Source: G963665545 sp963665545 (GTDB lineage: Bacteria; Pseudomonadota; Gammaproteobacteria; Xanthomonadales; SZUA-36). From it: a stretch of 64,000 bases of DNA. The translations under genes were made by a program, and so were the position numbers. The notes below the pieces were generated by a model. That model was given only the letters and a program-made list of their open reading frames with translations, made no database searches and was not told the DNA's origin. The stretch is taken from assembly GCA_963665545.2 (NCBI GenBank), contig CAXXKZ010000004.1:992001-1056000 (forward strand), read 5' to 3'. Shown in pieces: positions 8,936-17,954 of this stretch. Positions within the stretch are counted from its first letter, which is position 1. Every line of letters begins with the position of its first letter.

Positions 8936-10132
8936 ATGAGCAGAACCATCGCCCTGGTTGCAGGTGAAATGTCCGGCGATCAACTCGGCGCTGACCTGAT
9001 TGCCCACCTCCGCAAGAGTGAAGGCGACTTGCGTTTTTTCGGCATCGGCGGGGCAAGAATGCGCGCCGCGGGTATGGAAACCTGGGGGGATTGCGAAGAA
9101 CTGGCAGTTTTCGGACTTTTCGAAGTGCTGCGGCATATTCCCCGGATCTGGCGGCTCAGGCGGTCATTGTTGCGGCGCCTGCGGGACCTCAAGCCTGACG
9201 TGTTTATCGGTATCGACGCCCCGGACTTCAACCTCGGCGTTGAAAAACGGCTGAAGCGCCTGGGCATTCGCACCGTTCACTACGTCAGCCCCACTGTATG
9301 GGCATGGCGCCAGGGCCGAGCCCGGAAAATGTCTCGATGCGCAGATCTGGTGTTGTGCCTGTTTCCATTCGAGCCCGAATTCTATGCCCGCCATGGCGTC
9401 AAGGCGGTGTTCGTCGGACATCCAATGGCCGACCAGATCGACTCGCAGGATTCAGCGCCCACCCCCACCAGCACCCCAAACCCCGGCCCAAACCCCAACC
9501 CAGGCACCGGCAGGAAACCCCCAGCCGGCCCTCCGGTCATCGCCCTGCTGCCAGGCAGCCGCGAAAGTGAAATTGCGCGGCTGGCGCAGCCAATATTGTC
9601 TGCCTGTGCACGTCTTGCGCGCAATTTGCATCAGGTCAGATTTCAGGCCGCCATGGCCAATCCGCGGGTCCGAAAATCCTTTGAGATCGCCGTGGCGGCG
9701 AGCGATGCACCCCCCATCGAATTGTTCGACGGTCAGGCCCGCCAGGTTATTGCGGCCGCCGATGTCGTCATCGTGGCTTCCGGCACAGCCACCCTGGAAA
9801 CGATGCTGATCAACCGGCCGATGGTTGTGGTGTACCGGATTTCCGGCGCCACCCACCGTCTGGCCAAGTCATTCAATTTGCTGAAAACAGCCTTCGTCGC
9901 GCTGCCCAACATTCTGGCCGGGGCCAGACTCGTTCCTGAACTGCTGCAGGACGATGCAACGGGCGCCAATATCGCAGCTGGCGTTGAAGACTGGCTGGCC
10001 GACCCAGTCAAGCGGCAGGACCTGGTGGGGCGCTTCCAGGCGCTGCACCAGCAATTGCGCTGCGACGCGGGCAGAAAGGCTGGCGAGCAGGTGCTGGGCT
10101 TGCTGGACAGCCACTCAAATGCCGAGCCATGA
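8936..10132 (+). CDS. lpxB: lipid-A-disaccharide synthase LpxB
   Basis: Glycosyltransferase (GT19) joining UDP-2,3-diacylglucosamine with lipid X to give the lipid A disaccharide at the inner membrane. Landmarks are VAGEMSGDQLGA at the N-terminus, FIGIDAPDFN near residue 90, YVSPTVWAWR near 119, LLPGSRESEI near 205 and ASGTATLE near 280. An unusual proline-rich insert (residues about 172-197, with Pro/Asn/Gly/Thr repeats) separates the two Rossmann halves. It looks like an expanded interdomain linker. The end overlaps rnhB as ATGA. Confidence 0.95.
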   Translation: MSRTIALVAGEMSGDQLGADLIAHLRKSEGDLRFFGIGGARMRAAGMETWGDCEELAVFGLFEVLRHIPRIWRLRRSLLRRLRDLKPDVFIGIDAPDFNLGVEKRLKRLGIRTVHYVSPTVWAWRQGRARKMSRCADLVLCLFPFEPEFYARHGVKAVFVGHPMADQIDSQDSAPTPTSTPNPGPNPNPGTGRKPPAGPPVIALLPGSRESEIARLAQPILSACARLARNLHQVRFQAAMANPRVRKSFEIAVAASDAPPIELFDGQARQVIAAADVVIVASGTATLETMLINRPMVVVYRISGATHRLAKSFNLLKTAFVALPNILAGARLVPELLQDDATGANIAAGVEDWLADPVKRQDLVGRFQALHQQLRCDAGRKAGEQVLGLLDSHSNAEP

Positions 10133-10728
10133 ACAGGTCAGGGCACCGGTATTGCAGGCTCACCGCAGGTGTCGACGAGGCGGGCCGGGGGCCCCTGGCC
10201 GGACCGGTGGTTGTTGCGGCGGTCATCCTTGACCCCAAGCGGCCACTCTCAGGCCTGGATGATTCCAAGCGTCTCACTGTAGCAATGCGCAATGCCCTCT
10301 TTCCGCTGATCCAGCAGGCCGCACTGGCATGGTCGATCGAAGTGGTTTCTGTCGCGGAAGTCGATGAATTCAACATTCTGCAGGCCACCTTGAGGGGTAT
10401 GTCCCGAGCGATACGCGCGTTGCAGCCGCAACCGAGCCTGGCGCTAATCGACGGCAATCGTGCCCCGCAAGTGCAGTGCGCAGTTCACACCATGATCAAG
10501 GGAGACCAACTCAAGCCGGAGATTTCAGCGGCGTCCATACTCGCCAAGGTGTCCCGCGACCGGATCATGGTGGCAATGCATGAACGCTACCCTGCGTACG
10601 GCTTTGATCGCCACAAGGGCTATCCAACGCGCCGGCATCTGCGGATTCTCAGCGAAATCGGGCCCTGCCCGGAACACCGCAGGTCATTCGCTCCGGTTCG
10701 GAAAACCCTGCAGAAAGTTTTACTCTAA
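10129..10728 (+). CDS. rnhB: ribonuclease HII
   Basis: Removes misincorporated ribonucleotides and RNA from RNA:DNA hybrids. The 199-residue protein starts with the hallmark GVDEAGRGPLAGPV (catalytic Asp and Glu). It continues with DDSKRLT and the SILAKVSRDR and YGFDRHKGYPT blocks of the RNase HII fold. It follows lpxB with an ATGA overlap. In many relatives dnaE comes next; here the conserved run ends, and the next gene is convergent six bases away. Confidence 0.95.
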   Translation: MNRSGHRYCRLTAGVDEAGRGPLAGPVVVAAVILDPKRPLSGLDDSKRLTVAMRNALFPLIQQAALAWSIEVVSVAEVDEFNILQATLRGMSRAIRALQPQPSLALIDGNRAPQVQCAVHTMIKGDQLKPEISAASILAKVSRDRIMVAMHERYPAYGFDRHKGYPTRRHLRILSEIGPCPEHRRSFAPVRKTLQKVLL

Positions 10729-10734
10729 TCCCGG

Positions 10735-11247
10735 TCAGCCCTCATCGATGAAAGCTTCGATAGCATCACGGGTGACCGGCCCAAAAAAAGTCTTCACGGC
10801 ATGCCCCCGGGGATCGAGGATGATGGTTGTGGGGAGAACTTTCGGCGCTCCGAACGGCTCGGGTGGCGCATAAACATCGACCCGCGCCACTGGAAAACGG
10901 ACGTCAAATTCCTCGACAAAAGCTTCGAACGCGCTTTCATCGATATCCTCGTACGCCAGACCAAGGACGGTGATGTCGTCACGGGCCTGGTGCAACGCCG
11001 AAAGCTCTGGCATTTCTTTGCGACAAGGCGCGCACCACGTCGCCCAATAATTCAACACCAACCACTCACCCCTAAAATCCGATAGAGAGACAGATTCTCC
11101 ATCGAGCTTTTCGAGTGTGAAATCAACAGGGCCCTGTCCAGCGTCTGACGCCGCATGGCTCAGTGGCGGGACAGCGAATTGCAATGCCACAAAAAACACC
11201 AGAATGCCGGCAATCAGCGGCGAACGATGGGGTATTGCTGGTTTCAT
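10735..11247 (-). CDS. TlpA/ResA-type periplasmic thiol-disulfide oxidoreductase
   Basis: Membrane-anchored thioredoxin-like protein facing the periplasm, of the type that reduces disulfides during cytochrome c maturation or other envelope redox work. The 170-residue product has an N-terminal hydrophobic segment (about residues 10-30, ending SHAA). An AhpC/TSA-Redoxin domain follows, with the redox motif WCAPC at about residues 68-72 and a cis-Pro block near LPTTIILDP. The start at 11247 overlaps the stop of the yihY frame as ATGA, which indicates translation coupled to the yihY 3' end. The specific partner cannot be told from sequence. Confidence 0.88.
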   Translation of the reverse strand: MKPAIPHRSPLIAGILVFFVALQFAVPPLSHAASDAGQGPVDFTLEKLDGESVSLSDFRGEWLVLNYWATWCAPCRKEMPELSALHQARDDITVLGLAYEDIDESAFEAFVEEFDVRFPVARVDVYAPPEPFGAPKVLPTTIILDPRGHAVKTFFGPVTRDAIEAFIDEG

Positions 11248-12507
11248 ACAGACTCCACAGTGGCGTATAAAGCGCGCAGGGATCGATTGAGCTCCGCCCT
11301 GCCCTTTTCTTCGATGCCCTGCATGGACCGGACAAAGACCCGATCCCATTCGGACTCTTCGGAAAATTCGTTAATTTCACCCAGCGGCAGAAAATTTCGG
11401 CTGGCGCGGTAAAGGTCAAGCAGGCTGAAGTCTTCCAAATCCCGGCGCAGCATCCAGCCATTATCCTGGTCACCCGACACCACCTTCTCTTTTTGTAACT
11501 GCGCCAGCAGCCTGCTGAGCCGTGCCGCGCTGATTTGTGGCTCCCCGCTGCAGCAAATCCCTTTGGCTCAGTTCCTGGCCACTCCGCTGCGCCTTCCACA
11601 AGTGACCTACCAGCCTGAAAACGAGCTGGAATTCAAGCCTGCCCGGCCAGCTGCCTTCGGAGCGAAATTGTTGCTCGTAAGTGGTCAACGACGCTGTCAG
11701 TGAGGCGCCAAACAGGATGACATTCCAAACAATATATAGCCACAGCAGAAATATTGGAATCGTCGCCAGGGCACCGTAAATGGCGCTGTAATTAGCGTTG
11801 CTGACATAAGCGACAAAACCAATCTTGGCGAACTCAAACAGGATGGCGCTCAACAGGGCGCCAACGACGGCGTCGCGAAGCCGCACCCTGCGATACGGCA
11901 CCAGCACGAACATCATGCTAAATACCGCCCAGCCGAGAGCGAAAATGCCCAACCGGCTCCAGCCTCCCGTTATGCCGCCTTCAAGGCCGAGCGCACCCAT
12001 GACTTTCTGTGCGCTAAGCGCAAGTGCGGCGCCGATCAGGAGTGGCCCCAGCGTGAGCACGGCCCAATACATGACGATTCGGTTTGTCAAAGCGCGCGAT
12101 TTTTCCACCCGCCAGATTCGGTTGAATGCCACTTCGATCCTGAACATCAGCAGCAGGGCAGTGATGATCAGGCCGATCGTGCCGGGCAGCGTCAAACTGC
12201 CGATGCTGTCCAGAAAGGTGGTCATGTAAGCCTCAATCTGATTGCTGGCCGTTGGCACCAGGTTGGCGAAAATGAATGAACTCAGGGTATCCGACCACTG
12301 GCTGAACACGGGGAAGGCGGAAACGACTCCAAAAATGACGGCCAGCAGCGGAACCAGGGCCAACAGGCTGGTATAGCTCAGGGAGGCGGCCTCTTCCAGG
12401 CAGCGATCCTCGACAAAGTGCCGCCAGACATGGGCCAACAATTGGCGTTGTCGGATGACAAATTGTGCGGGATTAAATTCACTGTTCTGCGTGCTGTCGA
12501 AATTCAT
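11244..12507 (-). pseudogene. yihY: YihY/UPF0761 family inner membrane protein, frameshifted
   Basis: A YihY family (once called RNase BN) membrane protein. The first frame (12507 down) encodes about 320 residues with the six-helix core, including FVEDRCLEEAASLSYTSL and IYGALATIPIFLLWLY. It then shifts into a frame that stops at 11470. The missing C-terminal winged-helix-like domain continues in another frame down to 11244. Removing one G from the CGGGGAG run (plus strand C run 11543-11546) restores LQREPQISAARLSRLL and a 420-residue protein, the usual family length. Either a real frameshift or a base-calling/assembly error; the intact downstream frame and its ATGA coupling to the next gene argue for a recent event or an error. 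Confidence 0.88.
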
Positions 12508-12546
12508 TTGGACACCTCGAGGTTTACCGGAGCCGCGTCAATAGCT

Positions 12547-12812
12547 AGTGTACTGCATCGTAATTAGTGGCCCTTTCAGAGGTCACCTGTGGCTGCAATG
12601 CAAGGCGGGCTTCGCAGGGAATGGCTGGTCCTTTCCAAGAAGTCAAACGCAGCAGTGCCGTCACAGGCGGCCTCCCTGCGGGCCAGGCGCAAATCGGCCA
12701 TCCGCTGTGTTATGTCCCCTTGAGGTAGTCTGGCTACCCCGGCGGCAACATGCCTTGCGGCTAACCGCTTTGCGTCTGGCTGAAAGCGCCATTAATTGCG
12801 ATGCAGTACACT
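12547..12812. repeat. MITE-like element with 33-bp terminal inverted repeats
   Basis: The arms at 12547-12579 and 12780-12812 are inverted copies matching at 30 of 33 positions, outer ends AGTGTACTGCATCG. They enclose about 200 bp with no convincing gene. The element fills most of the gap between the divergent yihY and arsC genes (12508-12898). I see no clear target-site duplication and no second copy in the window. A non-autonomous transposable element is the likeliest reading. Confidence 0.65.
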
Positions 12813-12898
12813 GAAATGCCTTTGCTTCTCCCCAATTACCACAACTGGCAAGCCCGGGAGTAAACCAACCCAGTACCCAAATGCATGCGGAACCTACT

Positions 12899-13246
12899 AT
12901 GAGCGTCAGTATTCTACACAATCCCCGATGTTCCAAATCGCGCGCCACCCTGGCCTTGCTCGAGGACCGCGGAATTGAGCCGGAAATCATCCTCTACCTT
13001 CAATCACCGCCCGATGAGGCGACATTGCGCGACATTTTGTCCCGTTTGGGCCTGTCGCCGCGGCAGTTGATGCGCAAAAGGGAATCGGAATACGGCGCCA
13101 ACAACCTGTCAGATGAGGCGCTGACAGAAAGCCAACTGATCGCGGCGATGTTGCAATGGCCCATATTGATAGAGCGTCCCATCGTGCTCGCCAATGGCAA
13201 GGCCGCGATTGGGCGGCTGCCAGAGGGCGTGCTGGATATTCTCTGA
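12899..13246 (+). CDS. arsC: ArsC-family arsenate reductase (glutaredoxin type)
   Basis: Thioredoxin-fold protein of the ArsC/Spx family, predicted to reduce arsenate with glutathione and glutaredoxin. The 115-residue product has the catalytic Cys11 in NPRCSKSR. It also has the conserved block RPIV followed by GKAAIGRLPE, which supports ArsC rather than Spx. The start at 12899 follows six in-frame codons beginning at 12881 that are less likely to be translated. No ars regulator or efflux gene is nearby. Many gammaproteobacteria carry such a solo gene next to wrbA, so the physiological substrate is uncertain. Confidence 0.88.
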   Translation: MSVSILHNPRCSKSRATLALLEDRGIEPEIILYLQSPPDEATLRDILSRLGLSPRQLMRKRESEYGANNLSDEALTESQLIAAMLQWPILIERPIVLANGKAAIGRLPEGVLDIL

Positions 13247-13271
13247 TGGTGACTTGCCCGGGGAACATCAA

Positions 13272-13886
13272 TTGAGCCGCGCCAATGACATTCTGGTGGT
13301 GTACTACAGCCTGAGTGGTCATACCGCCACGATGGCGCGCCACATAGCGCGCGGTATCGAAGCCGTGCCGGGCGCCAGTGCCCGCGTTCGCACGGTGCCT
13401 GCAGTCAGCGCTGAAACCGGCCGGGAAAGCGCGCGCGCGGTTCCCGACGACGGCCCGCCCTACGTGAGACAGGAAGATCTGTCGGAATGCAGCGGCCTGA
13501 TCCTGGGCAGCCCGACACGCTTCGGCAACATGGCCGCCGCGCTCAAGTATTTTATAGACGGCACGGCTGCGGAGTGGTTTTCAGGCACTCTGGCCGGCAA
13601 GCCCGCCGCCGTGTTCACCTCCACCGCCAGTCTGCACGGAGGCCAGGAAACGACGCTGACCAGCATGATGCTGCCCCTGCTGCACCATGGGATGATCATC
13701 GTCGGCCTGCCCTATTCCGAAGAAGGCCTGATTACGACCCATGGTGGGGGAACGCCGTACGGCGCCAGCCAGTTTTCCGGCTGGGAAGGTGAACGCGGTG
13801 TTGATGATACCGAGCTGCGTTTATGCCACGCCCTCGGACGCCGCGTCGCTGAAGTGGCGGCAAAGCTGGGCCGACAAGTCGATTAG
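13272..13886 (+). CDS. wrbA: NAD(P)H:quinone oxidoreductase, WrbA type
   Basis: Flavodoxin-like FMN protein that reduces quinones by two electrons. Motifs are the FMN phosphate loop YYSLSGHT near the N-terminus, GSPTRFGNM in the middle and the THGGGTPYGAS block typical of WrbA. I choose the TTG at 13272, with a GGGGA ribosome site 7 bases upstream; TTG at 13254 is an alternative, and no ATG is in frame nearby. It follows arsC by 25 bp and precedes a DUF2069 gene, a neighbourhood often seen in gammaproteobacteria. Confidence 0.9.
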   Translation: MSRANDILVVYYSLSGHTATMARHIARGIEAVPGASARVRTVPAVSAETGRESARAVPDDGPPYVRQEDLSECSGLILGSPTRFGNMAAALKYFIDGTAAEWFSGTLAGKPAAVFTSTASLHGGQETTLTSMMLPLLHHGMIIVGLPYSEEGLITTHGGGTPYGASQFSGWEGERGVDDTELRLCHALGRRVAEVAAKLGRQVD

Positions 13887-13900
13887 ATGCGGGTCCTTCA

Positions 13901-14248
13901 GTGCCTGGTCCAATGCAACAACTGAGCCTCCCTGGGATCTGCTGGATTCTTCTCATTCTGCTCCAGCCAGTCTGGCACGCAGTACTACCCGCCCCCCTGG
14001 GCAATCGAAATTGGCCCCTCGCCCTCGTGGCCACGCTGCCGCTGCTGCTGCCACTGCGAGGCATCATCGTGGGCAGCACGCGTAGCTGGACCTGGGGCGG
14101 CTACCTGGCCCTGTTGTATTTCAGCGTGGGGATAATGGAGGCGTGGAGCAACCCGGCGCAACGCGCCCCAGCCATGGCCCAGATCGTACTGGCCGTGGCC
14201 TTTATCATCGTGGTTTTCCGCGACAGCCGTCCCCAAACGGGGCCGTAA
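13901..14248 (+). CDS. DUF2069 family small membrane protein
   Basis: Predicted inner-membrane protein of about 115 residues with four hydrophobic helices and the conserved WGGYLALLYFSVGIMEAWSN region of DUF2069. No biochemical function is known to me. The start may be GTG 13901 or ATG 13913; neither has a strong ribosome site. It lies 14 bp after wrbA and is probably cotranscribed. Its stop lies immediately before an A-tract and the large palindrome that should end transcription. Confidence 0.8.
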   Translation: MPGPMQQLSLPGICWILLILLQPVWHAVLPAPLGNRNWPLALVATLPLLLPLRGIIVGSTRSWTWGGYLALLYFSVGIMEAWSNPAQRAPAMAQIVLAVAFIIVVFRDSRPQTGP

Positions 14249-14256
14249 AAAAAAGG

Positions 14257-14417
14257 CGCTCCAACTGTGAATTCCAGCATTGTTGTTCACAGTCGGCTAC
14301 TGCTACGACCTCCGGAGAGCCCCATGAGTGGACTGCTGGCCACGCCTGGCGCTTTGCGGTAACGATGGCACCAAGCCTTACCTGTGAACAACAATGCTGG
14401 AATTCACAGTTGGAGCG
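14257..14417. terminator. Perfect 36-bp inverted repeat with flanking A/T tracts; bidirectional terminator and member of a dispersed repeat family
   Basis: Arms 14257-14292 and 14382-14417 are perfect reverse complements over 36 bp with an 89-bp loop. A run of eight A precedes the left arm and eight T follow the right arm, so an intrinsic terminator would form in both directions. It fills the gap between the convergent DUF2069 gene and the large minus-strand gene whose stop is at 14425. Arm and loop sequences recur at 53248-54028, so this is a mobile or dispersed element serving as terminator. Confidence 0.85.
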
Positions 14418-14424
14418 ATTTTTT

Positions 14425-17343
14425 TTACTCTGAGCCTGATTCAGCGCTACTGGGTTGGTTTTCGGTCGGCTCAGGCAGGGCAAAGAAACGTTTGTAGGTG
14501 GTATTGAGCCGCAGCATGGCGTAGGCAATTGGCCCTGCGACGTTGCCGGATCTGCGCACCTCATCCGGCAATCGGTTCCATTGAGCCTGAAAACGATCAG
14601 CCCGCGCGATACCGATGTCCCCGATGCTTTCGACTGCAACATTTCCCTCCCTGAAGCGCTGTATGACCGACTCATCCAGCAGGCCCCCCAGCCCTTCCAT
14701 GGCAGCGCGAAGAGCGTCTGAATCGACGAAGCTGTCCGGATAGAAAAGAAACAATATAGTTCGGATCAACGCCTTATAGGTGGACAATTCATCGACAAGG
14801 GACCTTAGCGAGGCGCCTCCTCCGATTCGCCGGGTGCCCGGCCCAAGCAGCGCCTGGTAAAGGCTGACCCGTTCCGCCAGGTAGAGATCGAGAAGATGCT
14901 GATCAATCCGATCGTCAACCGAAGAATCGGCCTCAATCGCAACAGGACTGACCCCGATCCCGGTGACGAACCAGTCTCGCCATTCAGATCCCCGGCTCCA
15001 GTTGGCTGCGATCACCTGCGAAGGCCGGGTGCGAGCCGACGACAGATAGGTCAGGCGCCGGGGCACCACTTGAAAACCTCCGTCGCTGGGCATCATGGTA
15101 ACAATCTTGGTGCCGACCCACTCCACCGGGCATTCATCATCCAGCACCTCCTGGTTCGCGGCTCCGAACAGGTAGTGGTACTCATCCGGGCTGGAAAAGG
15201 ACCAGCCGAAAACGTTTCTGGCCTGGTCCCGTTCGTGGTATTTGCCAATCAACTGAAAACTTAGCCTGCCGTGATAATTCGCCACATTCTCGTCATCGGC
15301 GCGTACCGGGGAGGATCGCCGGTCAATCCAGGACATTTTGTCGTAACAGATTTCGAGTGTGCCAAGGCCAGTTTGCTCGGCGATCAGATACTCGCTGGGG
15401 AACAGCCCGATCAGCGCTCTGGTGGGCTCCAGTTTGGCCCCCATCTCGCAGATGTTTTCCGGGTCACAGGGGCCGATCTCGAGCTCTGCCATCCGGTAGG
15501 CCGTCAACTGGGCCGAATCCTCGGTCAATACGACGTCTGCACCGGCTTTGAGGTGGCTATTGCGAAACCTCAACTCAGCATTTCGTATGCCTGATACCAG
15601 GGCCAAAAGTGCTTTGCGGTAGATGGTCAGGCTTCTGCTAACCGGGTCGCTCAGGCCGGTGCCGGTACCTGCCAGACAGTCTGCCTGACGCGACAGCGCC
15701 TGTTGTAATTCAACGCCAATCTTGCGCATGCGTAGAATCTGGGCTTCATTCTCGGAGGTTTGAAAATATACGGGTGATCGGTCGGCCAGCCATGCAACGA
15801 GGGTCGCCAGCACTGACCACTCCAACGGATTGGGCAGGGTCTCGGCAATACGGCAAGCTGTGCTGAATTCATAGGTGATGTAACCCAGTGTGTAGTTGAT
15901 TCTCTGCCAGGGCGTCAGCGCCAATTCACGGCGTAATTGGTCAGTGCCGAACGGTCCGTTGGCGTCGCCGGCCAATTCAGCCCCACGCGCCAGCGAATCA
16001 GCCAGGTCGACCATGCTTTTCAGACAAGCATCGAACTGCTCGCGACTCAGCGTATAGTCACCGTTGCTGTCCCGGTTGGCAGCTATGCTGATACAAATGT
16101 CGATTTCCTGGGAGAGTTGGCGGCGAACAGGCTGGCCGGTATAGAAATCAAAGTCCGGCATCAACAGGCCGATCTGCACCACCGAGTCTGCCAATTCCTG
16201 TTTGAGCGTTTTGTGGGTCTGCCGATCCAGCGGTCCGGATTGGAGCATCTGGACCACATCGTATGCGCCGGCAATCACGGCATTAATGCGCGGGTCAGTT
16301 TCGGAGAACTGTCTGGCATACACGTTTGACAAGCGCGGCAGCATAACCTCCATCGCGTCCGCCAGGCTGGCGTCCGCGGCCGGCGTCTGAACAGATGGCT
16401 GCAGCGACGCCGACGCCAGTAAGTCTGTAACAGACCACAGCAGGGCCTCGGCAAAGGCCAGGTATTTATGCTCGTGCAGACCGTCCAGGGCTGTGGCAAG
16501 TCGCAACAACCGGGCCGCCTGATTCGATTCGGTAGCATCCATGGATGGTGTTGCCATCAACAACTCAAAGCGCAGGCGTTTCAATTCGAGCGCATCTGGC
16601 GGGCCGGCCTCAATCGCCGATGCTGCGACCGACAACAGGCCTTGCAAAGCACCCTCCAGAGACCCTGATTCCTTACCGGAAGGTGCGGGAGATTCGGCGG
16701 CCATCCATTCATCAAACCAGGCTGCATTCAGATCTGAAATCAACGCATGTACTTCTTCGCTGGCGCCTGCCTGGCTGAGCAGGGATTGCCACAGGTGCAC
16801 AGCCTGCACCTCAACCCGGAGCAGGGCCTCTGGCAGCATGGCTGCAGCCAGGGCTTCGTCCGAGCGGTCAAACAGCTGATCAGTGATCGATCCAAAGTCC
16901 GGTCCCAACGGGGTGATCAGATCGTTGGCTTCCAGATCATGTTGCTCCAATTCACTCTGAACCAGCCATGCCGGTGGGTCAATGACCGAACCACGTTGGG
17001 TAAATGTTCCATAGCGGCGGGCCAGCCTGTCCAGCCACGCCCGTTCCTCGATGAAACTGGCGCTTACGGTATCGAGCGTTGAGGCGTGGGTTGCTGACAG
17101 TCTATTGTGCAACCTGGCGACCGCCAGCATGGTCGTCAACGTATCGGCACGGGAGTCCGGGTCGGCGATGGAAGCAGCCAGATTGCGGGCGTCCGCCAGG
17201 TCGTCGAAAGAAACTGTTTGTTCCAGCGCCATGGCCGGTAAAAGCCCAGAAAACAGCACCACAACGGACATTGCCAATTGCTTCAAGACAGGCCAAGCAG
17301 CGCCCCAATCGGGGCCTCTGGTTATGGAGTGCTCACCATTCAT
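14425..17343 (-). CDS. Large exported protein of unknown function
   Basis: I do not recognise this protein. From ATG 17343 it is 972 residues; in-frame ATGs lie at 17349 and 17412, and a later Met (MSVVVLF) is also possible. The N-terminus has a signal peptide-like segment (VLKQLAMSVVVLFSGLLPAMA) followed by a mainly helical, Ala/Leu/Asp-rich body to about residue 640. A segment with more strand-like and aromatic character follows (CEMGAKLEP, SWIDRRSSP, WSFSSPDEYHYLFGA), then a final helical part. No transmembrane helices are evident beyond the signal, so it is probably periplasmic or surface-associated. It is divergent from the asparaginase-like gene 96 bp away, and no partner gene suggests a role. 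Confidence 0.8.
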   Translation of the reverse strand: MNGEHSITRGPDWGAAWPVLKQLAMSVVVLFSGLLPAMALEQTVSFDDLADARNLAASIADPDSRADTLTTMLAVARLHNRLSATHASTLDTVSASFIEERAWLDRLARRYGTFTQRGSVIDPPAWLVQSELEQHDLEANDLITPLGPDFGSITDQLFDRSDEALAAAMLPEALLRVEVQAVHLWQSLLSQAGASEEVHALISDLNAAWFDEWMAAESPAPSGKESGSLEGALQGLLSVAASAIEAGPPDALELKRLRFELLMATPSMDATESNQAARLLRLATALDGLHEHKYLAFAEALLWSVTDLLASASLQPSVQTPAADASLADAMEVMLPRLSNVYARQFSETDPRINAVIAGAYDVVQMLQSGPLDRQTHKTLKQELADSVVQIGLLMPDFDFYTGQPVRRQLSQEIDICISIAANRDSNGDYTLSREQFDACLKSMVDLADSLARGAELAGDANGPFGTDQLRRELALTPWQRINYTLGYITYEFSTACRIAETLPNPLEWSVLATLVAWLADRSPVYFQTSENEAQILRMRKIGVELQQALSRQADCLAGTGTGLSDPVSRSLTIYRKALLALVSGIRNAELRFRNSHLKAGADVVLTEDSAQLTAYRMAELEIGPCDPENICEMGAKLEPTRALIGLFPSEYLIAEQTGLGTLEICYDKMSWIDRRSSPVRADDENVANYHGRLSFQLIGKYHERDQARNVFGWSFSSPDEYHYLFGAANQEVLDDECPVEWVGTKIVTMMPSDGGFQVVPRRLTYLSSARTRPSQVIAANWSRGSEWRDWFVTGIGVSPVAIEADSSVDDRIDQHLLDLYLAERVSLYQALLGPGTRRIGGGASLRSLVDELSTYKALIRTILFLFYPDSFVDSDALRAAMEGLGGLLDESVIQRFREGNVAVESIGDIGIARADRFQAQWNRLPDEVRRSGNVAGPIAYAMLRLNTTYKRFFALPEPTENQPSSAESGSE

Positions 17344-17439
17344 ATGCATGCAAATCGGCGATTCATCTACTCTTGCTCCACGATATACTACGCCATGCCC
17401 AATGCACGGCAAACCGGCGGCACTACAGGACTCTGCAGA

Positions 17440-17931
17440 ATGATTTCAGATTTGCTCATCGTTACCACTGGCGGCACGATTGACAAAATCTATTTTGACG
17501 ACAAGAGTGACTACCAGGTCGGAAAGCCGCAGATCAGCCAGATCCTCAACAGCATGAACGTTGCATTCGATTTTCAGGTCAATGCGGTCATGAGAAAGAA
17601 CAGTCTTCACCTGGACAACCAGGACCGGGAAATCATCCGTGATGCAATCGAATCATCTTCCTGCTCGCACGTGCTCATCACCCACGGTACGGACTCCATG
17701 ATAGAAACTGCCGCGGTGCTGAAGGGTTGTCGAGAAAAAACCATCGTATTGACCGGGGCGCTCAACCCGGCGCGGTTCCGGGACTCCGATGCCGTCTTCA
17801 ACATTGGCTGCGCCGTCGGCGCTTTGCAGGGTCTGGGCCCCGGAGTCTACATCGTCATGAATGGCCGCGTGTGGCACCCGCACAAGGTGCTCAAAAATGT
17901 CGCTGAGAATCGATTCGAGCCGCGCCAGTAA
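17440..17931 (+). CDS. Short asparaginase/glutaminase-domain protein
   Basis: The 163-residue product corresponds to the N-terminal catalytic domain of bacterial L-asparaginases. TTGGTIDK near residue 9 carries the nucleophile Thr, and THGTDSM near residue 87 carries the second Thr plus Asp. The Lys of the active site lies in the following strand region (VLTGALNPARFRDSD). Full-size asparaginases are about 330 residues; the C-terminal domain is absent. Such single-domain forms occur as intact genes in some gammaproteobacteria, so I do not call it truncated. The start at 17440 has no frame conflict. It ends 23 bp from the convergent DUF445 gene. Confidence 0.82.
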   Translation: MISDLLIVTTGGTIDKIYFDDKSDYQVGKPQISQILNSMNVAFDFQVNAVMRKNSLHLDNQDREIIRDAIESSSCSHVLITHGTDSMIETAAVLKGCREKTIVLTGALNPARFRDSDAVFNIGCAVGALQGLGPGVYIVMNGRVWHPHKVLKNVAENRFEPRQ

Positions 17932-17954
17932 GACCGACAACGCCCGCCGGCGAA

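Noticed and set aside
12548..12814. Short open frame spanning the MITE-like element
   Set aside because: It coincides with the inverted-repeat element and has Arg/Gly/Pro-rich, non-protein-like composition.
17278..17439. Upstream extension of the asparaginase-like frame
   Set aside because: It is antisense to the signal-peptide region of the large exported gene and lacks family similarity; the motif-bearing part begins at 17440.
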